From Porphyromonas sp. COT-239 OH1446 (GTDB lineage Bacteria; Bacteroidota; Bacteroidia; Bacteroidales; Porphyromonadaceae), in contig NZ_JRAO01000010.1 in the NCBI RefSeq assembly GCF_000768875.1, positions 188,759 to 252,758 of the forward strand: a stretch of 64,000 nucleotides of DNA, read 5' to 3'. This document shows positions 1-7,907 of the stretch, piece by piece; the first letter of the stretch is position 1, and each line of letters starts with the position of its first letter. The translations under genes were made by a program, and so were the position numbers. The notes beneath the pieces are model-generated. The model had not been told where the DNA came from. It saw only the letters and a program-made list of their open reading frames with translations, and did no database searches.

Positions 1-1369
1 CTGTCTTGGGGTTGATGAACTTACCGAGGTCGAAGCGTTCGCCTCTAAAGTCCCTGATACAGCAAACTAGATCCACAGGATTGAAGTACTCCCCACCCTC
101 GAAGAGAGCTCTCTGAGTCTCATCCTGCATATTGATCTGCGAACTCTCGAGGATCTGTAGTGAAGTGCTTCCCTCTGCCTCACGCACGACGAAAGGGCCT
201 CCTCCAGGCTCACCCTCATTGCGCACCATACCGCAGACACGGATGGGGCGATTGAGCTTGGTCATGAGCCAAGACTGCAAGAGCTTATCATCCTCGAGGA
301 TCTCCTCTGGGGTCTGAATATAGAGATTGTCTCGGATGAAGGCAGCCATCTCGAGCAGCTGTGTATGGGGCACTCGTCCTCGATCCAGCTGCTTGAGGTA
401 CTGGTAGATCTGATCACGGGCAGCGATGAGGATGCCACCGAGGAGCTTCTTGGACATGATCGTTGCCCCCTTGAAATAGTCGGGCACGACATTGTCAATA
501 TTCTTGATGAAGACGACATCGGTATCCAAATCCGATAGGTTGGAGATCAGAGCACCATGCCCTCCAGGGCGGAAGACGAGCCCCCCAGCCTCATCACGAA
601 ACAGATCGCCCTCGGGTGTGAGTGCCAGGGTGTCTGTGCTGGGCTTCTGCTCGCTATAGGAAATATCGTAGAGGACACCATACTTATCCTGGAAGTACTT
701 ACGGGACTGCTCGACATGAGCCTCAAAGGCCGCCCGATGCTCGGCCGATACCGTAAAGTGAATGCGCACCTGACCATCGGAGTTACGGGCATAGAGAGCT
801 CCCTCGACGAGATGTTCGTCCGCCGAGGTGCATGCCCCCTTGGGGTAGAGGTGGAAGAGCAATAGGCCCTTGGGCAGCGAACCATAGCCGAGGCCTTGAT
901 CCTTGAGTAGATTCTCTACTACAACCTTGTATTCACCGAGAGAGATGAGCTTGGGGATGGTCTTCCAGCTATTACGTAGGCATGCTTCGTTGAGGCGGTC
1001 GTAGAAGGCAAAGTCGGACAAGCGGTCGAAGAAGATCTTCTCTGCGGATGTTGTAGGCTCATTGTAGTCAGCCTCGAGGAAGCTGTAGAGCATCTTGAAC
1101 ATTCGTGAGGCAGCCCCCGAGGCTGGGACCATCTTGCACACCGATGCCTCTGGGCTATCGAGATAATCCTGCCACAGCTCCATGTAGCGAGCCTCCTCCT
1201 CCTTGTCTGTACGCATGATCCCCTGCTTGAGCGAAGCGGCGGCGATCAGATCGAGATAAGGGAAGCCATTTCTAATATCATTAACCTGTCGCTCAGCCTC
1301 CTCCAGGCTGATGCCTCTACTCTGGAGAGTCTCCAGATCAGCAGGGCTAAATAAATCTTGATCCATCAT
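1..1369 (-). CDS. DUF4301 family protein (3' end outside window)
   Basis: An open frame runs on the minus strand from two adjacent ATGs (1367-1369 and 1364-1366) off the left edge, about 456 codons so far. The N-terminus (MMDQDLFSPADLETL) and overall pattern match the Bacteroidota DUF4301 family, which I recall as about 500 residues. Function is not established. Two stretches recall sugar nucleotidyltransferases: PASGAASRMFK near residues 82-92, like the glycine-rich NTP-binding loop ending in RM, and RPGGHG near residue 268 followed by an IDNV stretch near residue 290, like the PGGHG and DN motifs of UDP-sugar pyrophosphorylases. That link is inference from motifs. A TAccTTTA sequence near 1403-1410 could be its -7 box. 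The 3' end cannot be judged here. Confidence 0.8.
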   Translation of the reverse strand, partial: MMDQDLFSPADLETLQSRGISLEEAERQVNDIRNGFPYLDLIAAASLKQGIMRTDKEEEARYMELWQDYLDSPEASVCKMVPASGAASRMFKMLYSFLEADYNEPTTSAEKIFFDRLSDFAFYDRLNEACLRNSWKTIPKLISLGEYKVVVENLLKDQGLGYGSLPKGLLLFHLYPKGACTSADEHLVEGALYARNSDGQVRIHFTVSAEHRAAFEAHVEQSRKYFQDKYGVLYDISYSEQKPSTDTLALTPEGDLFRDEAGGLVFRPGGHGALISNLSDLDTDVVFIKNIDNVVPDYFKGATIMSKKLLGGILIAARDQIYQYLKQLDRGRVPHTQLLEMAAFIRDNLYIQTPEEILEDDKLLQSWLMTKLNRPIRVCGMVRNEGEPGGGPFVVREAEGSTSLQILESSQINMQDETQRALFEGGEYFNPVDLVCCIRDFRGERFDLGKFINPKT

Positions 1370-1666
1370 TTTCTTACAAGTGTTGGTAATATCGCAAACA
1401 ACCCTATAAAGGTAGTAAAAAGCCCGCTGATCACTTCAGCCTCGAGGGCAATTGCATGCCAATATTCTCCTCTTTGTCCATTTCGAGGGGCTGTAACTCC
1501 CTTAATGGCGACAGCGACACCCCCCTCACAGCTTTTCCTGCACGCCTCGCTGCCTCCCACTCATCCATCCCCTGGCTCTTCGCCTACACCCTCACGGGGC
1601 TCTTGGACGAGCTCTCAGTAGAATATCTACTGCGCTCTCGGTAGATCCTCGACCGAGCAGCTAGAT

Positions 1667-1823
1667 AGGGCCTTCGTAGAAGTCTCAACAGCGGTGCTAT
1701 AGAGGTATAGATAGGATCGCTATCGAGACTCAAATAGGACTTCACCTGAGGTCTAAGTAGAATCGCCATCGAGACTCAAATAGGATCTCAATGGAAGTCT
1801 AAGTAGGAGCTCCATCGAGGGGG
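1667..1823 (+). repeat. Tandem array of a 23-base degenerate repeat (locus A)
   Basis: Six consecutive units of exactly 23 bases (starting at 1667, 1690, 1713, 1736, 1759, 1782) and a partial seventh at 1805. Good units start AGGATC or AGGAGC, carry GAG or GAA at positions 13-15, and end TCAAAT or CTAAGT; these two endings alternate over the last units. The array lies in the 675-base gap between the DUF4301 start and the FabK-like stop. Apart from the terminator at 1928-1969, I see nothing else in that gap. Confidence 0.85.
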
Positions 1824-1927
1824 ATTATAGGGCGACAAAAACACCCCTACCGAGGGGGAGAAGAATCGGGAGAGATAGGGCTGCGGTCGGAGACTACGAG
1901 AGGGAGACGAACAAGGCGAAAGAGGCA

Positions 1928-1969
1928 GAGCCGCAGCACTGACCCTCATTGTGGCGGATGCTGCGGCTC
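1928..1969 (-). terminator. Probable terminator of the FabK-like gene
   Basis: An 11-bp perfect inverted repeat (GAGCCGCAGCA and its complement) separated by about 20 bases lies 76 bases after the stop of the minus-strand gene at 2045. Read on the minus strand it is followed by a short pyrimidine-rich tail rather than a clean T run. Confidence 0.55.
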
Positions 1970-2044
1970 CCTTCTATTACAACCACTAGGCCCATTCAGT
2001 GGCAGTGGCTGAGGCTCTGTCGTTACGACAGCGAGCTCCTCGGA

Positions 2045-2986
2045 CTAGAGTGCAGGGGCAAGCCTCTGCATCGAGGCACGATAGCCCTCAATGAGATCGG
2101 CGAAGATCTCGGCTACACCCTCCTCGTGCTTCACCAGTGTGGCGCATTGGCCGATCTCGAGCTCACCCTCGACGAGATCTCCTTCGAAGATACCTCTCTT
2201 GGCTCGTCCCTTACCCAGCAGAGCTCGGATCTCATCGGCAGATTGGCCACTGAGTTCGGCTGCTCGGACTTGTTCGTAAAACTCATTCTTAACCAAACGT
2301 GTAGGGCTCAGGTGCTTGAGGCTGAGCATCGTATCGCCCTCCTTGATACCACGACAGTGGCTCTTGAAAGCATCGCTAGCTGAGCTCTCCCTCGAGAGGG
2401 CGAAGCGAGTACCGATCTGCACCCCATCAGCCCCCAGGGCCATACAGGCTGCCATCGAACTTCCACTGCACACGCCCCCTGCGGCGACAACAGGGATGCT
2501 GACCACCTCGATGATGCTGGGGATGAGGCAGAGTGTCGTCGTCTCCTCTCGACCGTTGTGCCCACCAGCCTCGAAGCCCTCTGCGATCACGGCATCCACG
2601 CCGGCCTCTTGGCTTTTGAGGGCGAACTTGCTATTGCTCACCACATGGAGCACCTTGCAGCCAGCCTCCTTGAGACGAGCAGTATAGGTCTTGGGATTTC
2701 CGGCAGAGGTTACCACGACGGGGACTTGCTCCTCGATGATGATCTCTATGATACGATCCAGCTCAGGGTAGAGCATAGGGACATTGACCCCAAAGGGCTT
2801 GTCCGTCGCAGCACGACACTTGCGGATATGATCTCTAAGGTTGTCGGGGTGCATAGAGCCTGCACCAATGAGACCTAGCCCTCCGGCTTGGCTCACGGCA
2901 CTGGCTAGTCTCCAGCCACTGCACCATACCATACCACCAGAGATGATCGGGTAACGAATCCCGAGAAGTTCACATAGTCTATTCAT
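2045..2986 (-). CDS. fabK: FMN-dependent enoyl-ACP reductase II / nitronate monooxygenase family
   Basis: A 313-residue TIM-barrel flavoprotein of the FabK/nitronate monooxygenase family. Visible motifs are the N-terminal GG-GLIGAG turn (35-43), EAGGHNG (139-145) with the histidine expected to act in catalysis, AAGGVCSG (168-175), and GADGVQIGTRF (185-195), which forms the FMN phosphate site. FabK reduces the enoyl-ACP double bond in the last step of fatty acid elongation; close relatives oxidise nitronates, and sequence alone does not fully separate them. The length and the lack of an obvious FabI or FabL in the window favour FabK, as in P. gingivalis. It is a single-gene unit, 61 bases upstream of the next stop codon, and has its own terminator. 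Confidence 0.7.
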   Translation of the reverse strand: MNRLCELLGIRYPIISGGMVWCSGWRLASAVSQAGGLGLIGAGSMHPDNLRDHIRKCRAATDKPFGVNVPMLYPELDRIIEIIIEEQVPVVVTSAGNPKTYTARLKEAGCKVLHVVSNSKFALKSQEAGVDAVIAEGFEAGGHNGREETTTLCLIPSIIEVVSIPVVAAGGVCSGSSMAACMALGADGVQIGTRFALSRESSASDAFKSHCRGIKEGDTMLSLKHLSPTRLVKNEFYEQVRAAELSGQSADEIRALLGKGRAKRGIFEGDLVEGELEIGQCATLVKHEEGVAEIFADLIEGYRASMQRLAPAL

Positions 2987-3047
2987 TGTCTAGATGTTGA
3001 TTGTTTACAAGATGATACTGCCCCAAGCCTCCCCACGGGATGAGGCC

Positions 3048-3671
3048 TTAGTAGCGTTGGTTGATCTCGTCAAGCTCGACCAGCTTGTTCATAATCGCAT
3101 AGATCGTCAGACCGCTGGGGCTGTGGATCTGAAGCTTCTTGGAGATATTGCGACGATGGGTAATGACCGTATGAGTCGAGAGAAAGAGGGCATTGGCGAT
3201 CTCTCGATTGGTCATTCCCTTGACCACGCACACTACAATCTCTCGCTCTCGAGGGGTGAGGCTCTGCGACTCCGTGCCAGCCATATTCTCATCCTCGGCC
3301 TGTGGCTCTTGAAGTCTCTCGATGACCTCGAGCAGCTGGGTGGTATTGGCCGATAGGGGGAGCACTCCATCATACTCCCGGAGCATGGAAGGATCGAGCA
3401 AACCATAGTTGAGGGCAACGATCCGACTACTCTCTGGCAGCGCAGGGCATACCTTGCGAGGCGTGAGGCTCGCCAGTAGCGGGCTTAGGATGTAGATGTC
3501 GGCATGACTGTTGTAGGCTACCGCCTCAGTCCAGTCTCGTTTGCCCTCGTTAAACAGTTGCGTTACATACACCTTGTAGCGGCTCAGCTTCTTGAGCTGG
3601 ATCTCTAGACCGCTGCGCACGATCGTAGAGGGTTCTGCGATAGCGATGGAGATCTTGGATGGAGTTGTCAT
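3048..3671 (-). CDS. LuxR-type response regulator with degenerate receiver
   Basis: A 207-residue protein. Residues 138-195 form a clear LuxR/NarL helix-turn-helix (LTPREREI, then TNREIANALFLSTHTV). Residues 6-120 have receiver-like alternation, but the usual acidic pair after the first strand is replaced (IAIAEPSTIVRSG), and the strand that should carry the phosphoacceptor aspartate reads ADIYILSPLLA. Phosphorylation control therefore looks unlikely; this is inferred from missing residues. It follows the hemerythrin gene by 35 bases on the same strand and is probably co-transcribed from the promoter near 4463, suggesting a regulator of nitrosative or oxidative stress. No partner kinase is visible nearby. 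Confidence 0.8.
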   Translation of the reverse strand: MTTPSKISIAIAEPSTIVRSGLEIQLKKLSRYKVYVTQLFNEGKRDWTEAVAYNSHADIYILSPLLASLTPRKVCPALPESSRIVALNYGLLDPSMLREYDGVLPLSANTTQLLEVIERLQEPQAEDENMAGTESQSLTPREREIVVCVVKGMTNREIANALFLSTHTVITHRRNISKKLQIHSPSGLTIYAIMNKLVELDEINQRY

Positions 3672-3706
3672 AATCGTTTAGTCCGTAGATAGTCCGAGGT
3701 CAGGGC

Positions 3707-4432
3707 TTAGCAGGCCTTAGCCTGTATCTCACCTGTCTCAAGTGCAAGCATATAGGGTGTGAAGATGTCGTCCTCGATATGATTGTGGGAGGCTAGATCA
3801 GCTTCGCAAGAGAATATGTCATGCAGGACGTTGTTGAGATCATAACCACTAGGGGCGGGGTAATACTTGATTATAAGGTTCTTGAGCTCAGTGATCTTGA
3901 GCTCGATCTGGTCGTGGCGTTTGCTAAATATAGAGATCGAGTAATGATCATCCCTCTCGCCGTGGGCTAGTCTGCGGGCATAGGGGAAGACGGTCTTCTC
4001 CTCGTAGTTCATATGCTTGCGCACCTCCTCTACATACTCGTCGAAGAAACGACGGATGACAAAAGCTACCTCCTGGGGGCAGTTGGATATAGCCGAGAGT
4101 AGACGCTGACGGATCTGAGGCAGGCGAAAGTCGAGGAAATAGCTGTGCGAGTTCGACAAGTAACGCAACAAGCTCTCCAGCTCAATATGCGAGAGCTGCT
4201 CAGTGCTCGGCAACTCCCCCGGATGGGTGGCACTATTGAGTAGCAGCAACAGTGTCGGAACGTCCACCCCATGATCGGAACAAACCTGACCAATGGTCTT
4301 GTCTGCGAAGCCCAGTGGGATACCAAAGCGTGTGATGATGAGCAGGAGTGAGTAATTGTCACAGATCAAATCACTCATGCGTGTCTGAGCCGTGAAGAAT
4401 GGTTGTCCCGAATTATTCTTATTGATAGCCAT
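3707..4432 (-). CDS. Hemerythrin-domain protein, RIC/ScdA-like
   Basis: A 241-residue cytoplasmic protein. The C-terminal four-helix region has the histidine/carboxylate pattern of a di-iron hemerythrin: H96, H140 with E144/E145, H173, and H216/H218 with E220. The N-terminal 70 residues resemble the short ScdA-like domain found in RIC proteins, which repair iron-sulfur clusters damaged by nitric oxide or peroxide. A cysteine (C51) sits in that domain (QVCSDHGVD); the classical RIC domain has a Cys-Cys pair, which is not clear here. First gene of a two-gene unit with the LuxR regulator. A near-perfect promoter lies just upstream. Confidence 0.8.
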   Translation of the reverse strand: MAINKNNSGQPFFTAQTRMSDLICDNYSLLLIITRFGIPLGFADKTIGQVCSDHGVDVPTLLLLLNSATHPGELPSTEQLSHIELESLLRYLSNSHSYFLDFRLPQIRQRLLSAISNCPQEVAFVIRRFFDEYVEEVRKHMNYEEKTVFPYARRLAHGERDDHYSISIFSKRHDQIELKITELKNLIIKYYPAPSGYDLNNVLHDIFSCEADLASHNHIEDDIFTPYMLALETGEIQAKAC

Positions 4433-4462
4433 ATACTTTGTATTTATTATTTGTTACTACAA

Positions 4463-4494
4463 CAAAAGTAGCTCATTCCTACTGGAGTAACAAA
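4463..4494 (-). promoter_or_regulatory. Bacteroidota-type promoter for the hemerythrin operon
   Basis: On the minus strand, TTTG (4491-4494), exactly 20 bases, then TACTTTTG (4463-4470) match the -33 and -7 consensus. Transcription would begin near 4457, about 25 bases before the ATG. An inverted pair GTTACT (from 4453) and AGTAAC (to 4491) brackets the promoter. Confidence 0.7.
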
Positions 4495-4566
4495 AACTTC
4501 TCTCGCATAGACTTCATAATCATCCCTATTAGGTAGGCTCGAAAAAAAACTAGCGAAAAATAGGTA

Positions 4567-4597
4567 TTGCCGATCCTTCCTAGGGGTAGTACCTTTG
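4567..4597 (+). promoter_or_regulatory. Promoter driving a plus-strand non-coding RNA
   Basis: TTG (4567-4569), 20 bases, then TACCTTTG (4590-4597), matching the Bacteroidota promoter. No plus-strand protein gene follows; the next feature is an intrinsic terminator at 4676-4711. Confidence 0.6.
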
Positions 4598-4603
4598 CAA
4601 CTG

Positions 4604-4711
4604 TAGAGTAATTCTTGGCAATCTCTCCTGAATAGCTCTGTAAATAGTAAACCGTTTAAGTGATAAATCGTAGGCAAGTCTTTCTCGGGAGAGAAGGGCT
4701 TGCTCCTTTTT
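4604..4711 (+). ncRNA. Candidate small RNA of about 108 nt
   Basis: The segment between a good promoter (4567-4597) and an intrinsic terminator (4676-4711) on the plus strand. The terminator stem is 11 pairs (AAGTCTTTCTC with GAGAAGGGCTT, loop GGGA) followed by GCTCC and five T. Two of the pairs are G-U, so the hairpin is fully paired only in plus-strand RNA and has A-C mismatches on the other strand; this argues that it does not serve the minus-strand ABC operon ending at 4718. No open frame of useful size and no family I recognise: it is not SRP RNA, tmRNA, 6S or a known riboswitch. It lies divergent from the hemerythrin operon and tail-to-tail with the ABC permease. Confidence 0.5.
4676..4711 (+). 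terminator. Intrinsic terminator of the small RNA candidate
   Basis: An 11-pair stem with a GGGA loop, 4676-4701, then GCTCC and T5 at 4707-4711. The structure is strand-specific because of its G-U pairs. Confidence 0.65.
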
Positions 4712-4717
4712 AGAGTC

Positions 4718-5527
4718 CTAGGATACCGACGATCGATGCCAAGGGCAGAGCAAAGCCTCAACAAGGTCTATTAGCACAAAAAGCACAAAACCCACAAGAC
4801 TCAGCACCACAATCCCGCCATACATATCCAAATAATGGATGCGCATCCAAGCATCCACAATATAATAACCCATTCCTCTCGCAGTGCCGTAGGTCTCGGT
4901 AACGAAGAGCACAGATATAGCCGTACCGAGAGCGACCCTAAGGGCCGAGAGGGTCGCAGGCAGCGTCGCAGGCAGGAGAATGTGCCTCAAGGTCTGACTA
5001 GATCCTGCCCCGAGAGAGCGAGTGATGGCAAAGCTTTCCCTCGGGATCGAACGTAAGCTATCCCTGAGACTGAGGACGAGCTGAAAGAGGATAATGAGCA
5101 CAATCATAGCAACCTTCGTCCCCTCGCCCAGCCCACCTAGGAGCATGACGATGGGTAGGAGGGCCAGCTTCGGCACGGGATAAGTCAGGTAGATGAAGGC
5201 ATCCAGCACCCGGCCAAAGGCTTTATAGCGAAACATGACGAGAGCCAGGACGAAGGCCAGGAGCATCGAGAGCCCAATGCCCCAAAGGATGCGTCCTAGG
5301 CTCGCCAATAGATGCTCGGGCAGCCCGCTGGCAAAGACCTCGGACAGATGAGCGTAGACTAACCATGGAGCAGGCAAGAGCTTAGTGGATAGAGCGGCCC
5401 AAAGCAGCAACCAGCACAGGTGCAGTACAAGAGCTCCGAGGGCAATCATGGCCCAGGTCGAGCGATAGCGTTTAGTCTGCTGCACAGTCTTGTGTTTGGA
5501 GGAGTAATCCGCGCAATTCGCCCGCAC
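4718..5527 (-). CDS. ABC importer permease, SsuC/TauC type
   Basis: A 269-residue inner-membrane protein with about six hydrophobic spans and the EAA-type loop (around 167-190, RSLGAG then LRHILLPA) that docks on the ATPase. It belongs to the nitrate/sulfonate/taurine and pyrimidine-precursor permease group. The first ATG overlaps the ATPase gene by 56 bases, which is long; the internal ATG at residue 27 (MIALGALVLH) would remove the overlap, but would also drop a basic stretch that suits the cytoplasmic side of the first span, so the start is uncertain. Substrate unknown: sulfonates, a thiamine precursor or another small anion are all possible. Confidence 0.8.
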   Translation of the reverse strand: MRANCADYSSKHKTVQQTKRYRSTWAMIALGALVLHLCWLLLWAALSTKLLPAPWLVYAHLSEVFASGLPEHLLASLGRILWGIGLSMLLAFVLALVMFRYKAFGRVLDAFIYLTYPVPKLALLPIVMLLGGLGEGTKVAMIVLIILFQLVLSLRDSLRSIPRESFAITRSLGAGSSQTLRHILLPATLPATLSALRVALGTAISVLFVTETYGTARGMGYYIVDAWMRIHYLDMYGGIVVLSLVGFVLFVLIDLVEALLCPWHRSSVS

Positions 5528-6197
5528 TAGCCCCTCGAAGATGATGTGAAATGTATGCTGGATGGCCCGTAAGCAATGCGGCCGAATGCGCTAGAGTAGC
5601 CGCCTCATCGGGGCTATGGGTAACGAAGAGAGTCGTCCTCGGATAACGCTCCCAGAGCTGAAGGAATAGAGCCCGACTGCGCTCGGCCGTTAGCACATCG
5701 AGAGCAGAGAAGGGTTCGTCCATCAGAAGTAGATCTGCCCGCATGGCAAAGGCTCGGGCTAGAGCCACACGCTGCCTCTGCCCTCCGCTGAGCTCACTTG
5801 GGTAACGCTGCAGCAGATCTTCTAAGTGCAGACAATGGATGATCTCGTCTAGGGTCGAGGGATCTACGGCCTCATGCGAGAGGGCGGCAGGTAGGAGGAT
5901 GTTTTCGCTCACCCGCTTCCAGGGCATCAGACCATAGTGCTGAGGGACGAGGGCTATGTGGTGCTTTCGAGGCGAGAGCCTCTCGCCCGAGAGCCTTATC
6001 TCCCCAGTATAGCGGGGGTGTACCCCAGCGATGGCGTTGAGGAGGCTAGACTTGCCTCCTCCCGAGGGGCCTATGAGGGCGCAGATCTCTCGCTCGGGGA
6101 CAGAAAGGTGAACGTGCTCGAGGACGATGATGCCTCGCCCCCGCAGCTCGTAGTTCAGACTCAGATTCTCTATATGCAGTCCACCCTCTGTCAGCAT
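5472..6197 (-). CDS. ABC importer ATPase, SsuB/TauB type
   Basis: A 241-residue nucleotide-binding subunit. Walker A is GPSGGGKS (43-50), the signature LSGGQ is at 136-140, Walker B LLLMDEP is at 156-162, and the switch histidine is in LFVTHS near 194. The N-terminal strand pattern and length are typical of nitrate/taurine-type ATPases. It lies between the lipoprotein (13 bases upstream) and the permease (overlapping), which completes an importer. Confidence 0.88.
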   Translation of the reverse strand: MLTEGGLHIENLSLNYELRGRGIIVLEHVHLSVPEREICALIGPSGGGKSSLLNAIAGVHPRYTGEIRLSGERLSPRKHHIALVPQHYGLMPWKRVSENILLPAALSHEAVDPSTLDEIIHCLHLEDLLQRYPSELSGGQRQRVALARAFAMRADLLLMDEPFSALDVLTAERSRALFLQLWERYPRTTLFVTHSPDEAATLAHSAALLTGHPAYISHHLRGASAGELRGLLLQTQDCAAD

Positions 6198-6210
6198 GAG
6201 AGATGTCTGG

Positions 6211-7173
6211 TTAGTTCTTCGCTTGATAGAGAAGCTGAGTGGGTTGATAGGATTCAGGGATGAGCTGCTTGGCTTTTAACCAAGCGGCGACCTCCTGTAG
6301 CGTTGCAGCATTAGGCGTGATCTCTCGGGAATATCCTTCTCTAGAGAGGGAGAGGTCTTGAGCACCAAGTTCTTGGGCTACAAACTGCTTCCATTCAGTG
6401 GGGCTCAGCATCTGAATGCGCTCGACAGCGATCTGATAACCCTTGAGGAGCAGGGCTATCGCCTCCTGCTTGTCCTGCAAAGCCTTCTCTGCAATGGCTA
6501 CTCCCGTGATTTGGCTTTCTGGGCTGCCTGCCGCCAACACACCTGGGATGGTCTTGAGACCAGCTTCGAGAGCAATCTGAGCAAAAGGCTCGGGCAATAT
6601 AGCCGCATCGACCTGACCAGAGAGAAGCATTTCAAGACGCAGGGGGATCTTCTGTACCTCTACCTTAGTTACCTCCTCGGGAGAGACGCCACTGAGAGCG
6701 AGTAGCCTGTCAGTAGCATATTCTATCACTGTATTGCTTGAGAGAGCAATCTCTTTCCCCCTCAGATCTTCAACGCGCTCACATGGAGTATCTGCTGCCG
6801 TAATGAAGGCAAATGCACCTTGACATTGCATGCCCAGGCGCAGGGGAAGTCCTTTAGCATGCTGGATCATTACACTTGTATAGTCGGAGATGGAGGCATC
6901 CAGCTGTCCAACTTGTAGGGCTACATCTCTCTCCATGGGGGAGTAGAAACGCTCGATCTCGAGCTTCAGACCAAGAGAGTCATAGATACCCTGCTTCTGC
7001 GCCCAGGCAAAAGGCAGGTGATCGACAGAAGGCATAATACCCATACGCAGGTTCATCACTTCGTTTGCCTTACGAGAACTAGAGCCCGATCCACAACTTG
7101 AGATCAGTAAGATACCCAGGCCCATCAAAAGAGCACAAAAGGCATAGGTTGTCGTAGTCTTTCCTCTATTCAT
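6211..7173 (-). CDS. ABC importer substrate-binding lipoprotein (NMT1/THI5-like fold)
   Basis: A 320-residue periplasmic-binding protein with a lipoprotein signal: hydrophobic residues 10-25 and a lipobox ending at Cys27 (LLISSCGS). The mature part starts with LRMGIMPSVDHLPFAWA and contains the LDASISDYT and DAAILPEPFA segments typical of the NMT1/SsuA/ThiY superfamily. It would deliver a small ligand to the permease/ATPase pair encoded just downstream. It starts 33 bases after the nth stop; an AT-rich stretch between them could hold a promoter. No riboswitch such as TPP is visible upstream, so I do not assign thiamine precursor as the substrate. Confidence 0.82.
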   Translation of the reverse strand: MNRGKTTTTYAFCALLMGLGILLISSCGSGSSSRKANEVMNLRMGIMPSVDHLPFAWAQKQGIYDSLGLKLEIERFYSPMERDVALQVGQLDASISDYTSVMIQHAKGLPLRLGMQCQGAFAFITAADTPCERVEDLRGKEIALSSNTVIEYATDRLLALSGVSPEEVTKVEVQKIPLRLEMLLSGQVDAAILPEPFAQIALEAGLKTIPGVLAAGSPESQITGVAIAEKALQDKQEAIALLLKGYQIAVERIQMLSPTEWKQFVAQELGAQDLSLSREGYSREITPNAATLQEVAAWLKAKQLIPESYQPTQLLYQAKN

Positions 7174-7206
7174 AGTAGATAAATAATTATTATATAATAC
7201 TTTTCA

Positions 7207-7893
7207 TCAGATAGAAAGTTGTTGGTCAGAGCCCTGGCGGCTCTTGGTCAGTTGCCTCTGCTTACGTTCGTAATAACGGCAATAAGGCCTTAGGCCACAT
7301 TCATCACACTTGGGCTTGCGGGCCAAACAGATATAACGCCCGTGCAAGATAAGCCAATGGTGTGCCTTGGGAATGAGTTCGCTAGGGATATGTTTAACAA
7401 GCTCGAGCTCAGTCTGTAACGGAGTACGTGATCGAGTAACCAACCCCATACGCTCGCTCACCCTAAAGACATGCGTATCGACAGCCATCGTAGGCTGATG
7501 GAAGATGACCGAAGTAATGACATTGGCGGTCTTACGCCCGACACCTGGTAGCCGCATGAGCTCCTCTCTCGTCTCGGGGACTTCGCCCGAGAAATCCTGC
7601 ACGAGCATCTGAGCCAAAGCGACCAAATGACGAGCCTTATTATTCGGATAGCTAATACTTTTGATGACTTCAAAGACCTCCTCTACGCTAGCCCCAGACA
7701 GTCGTTCGGGTGTCGGATACTGCATAAACAGATGGGGAGTAACCATATTGACCCTCTTGTCTGTACATTGAGCCGAAAGGACAACGGCCACAAGCAGTTC
7801 AAAAGGCGTAGTATAGTCCAGCTCCGTCTCCGCCACGGGCATATTCTTCGTGAACCACTCGATGATGTGGCGGTATCTCTCCTGTTTGTTCAC
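7207..7893 (-). CDS. nth: Endonuclease III (DNA glycosylase/AP lyase)
   Basis: 228 residues. It carries the helix-hairpin-helix LPGVGRKTANV (115-125) with the catalytic lysine at 121, the catalytic aspartate at 139 (VDTHV), and the C-terminal 4Fe-4S cysteines at 189, 196, 199 and 205 with the classical C-x6-C-x2-C-x5-C spacing. It removes oxidised pyrimidines in base excision repair. It starts 14 bases after the pheS stop and probably shares its transcript. Confidence 0.95.
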   Translation of the reverse strand: MNKQERYRHIIEWFTKNMPVAETELDYTTPFELLVAVVLSAQCTDKRVNMVTPHLFMQYPTPERLSGASVEEVFEVIKSISYPNNKARHLVALAQMLVQDFSGEVPETREELMRLPGVGRKTANVITSVIFHQPTMAVDTHVFRVSERMGLVTRSRTPLQTELELVKHIPSELIPKAHHWLILHGRYICLARKPKCDECGLRPYCRYYERKQRQLTKSRQGSDQQLSI

Positions 7894-7907
7894 GGGGCAG
7901 GCAGGCG

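Noticed and set aside
1584-1769. Minus-strand 61-residue frame through repeat locus A, and the similar 85-residue plus-strand frame at 56170-56427
   Set aside because: Both are translations of the 23-base arrays; a 23-base period shifts frame at each unit, and composition does not resemble protein genes here.
1667-1823. The 23-base arrays as CRISPR arrays
   Set aside because: Units are contiguous without unique spacers, are degenerate, and there are no cas genes in the window.
4447-4764. Minus-strand 105-residue frame
   Set aside because: It overlaps the permease end, covers the small RNA promoter and terminator, and has no recognisable features.
6174-7206. Thiamine-precursor specificity for the ABC importer
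   Set aside because: The fold group fits, but there is no TPP riboswitch and no thiamine gene nearby, so no substrate was assigned.
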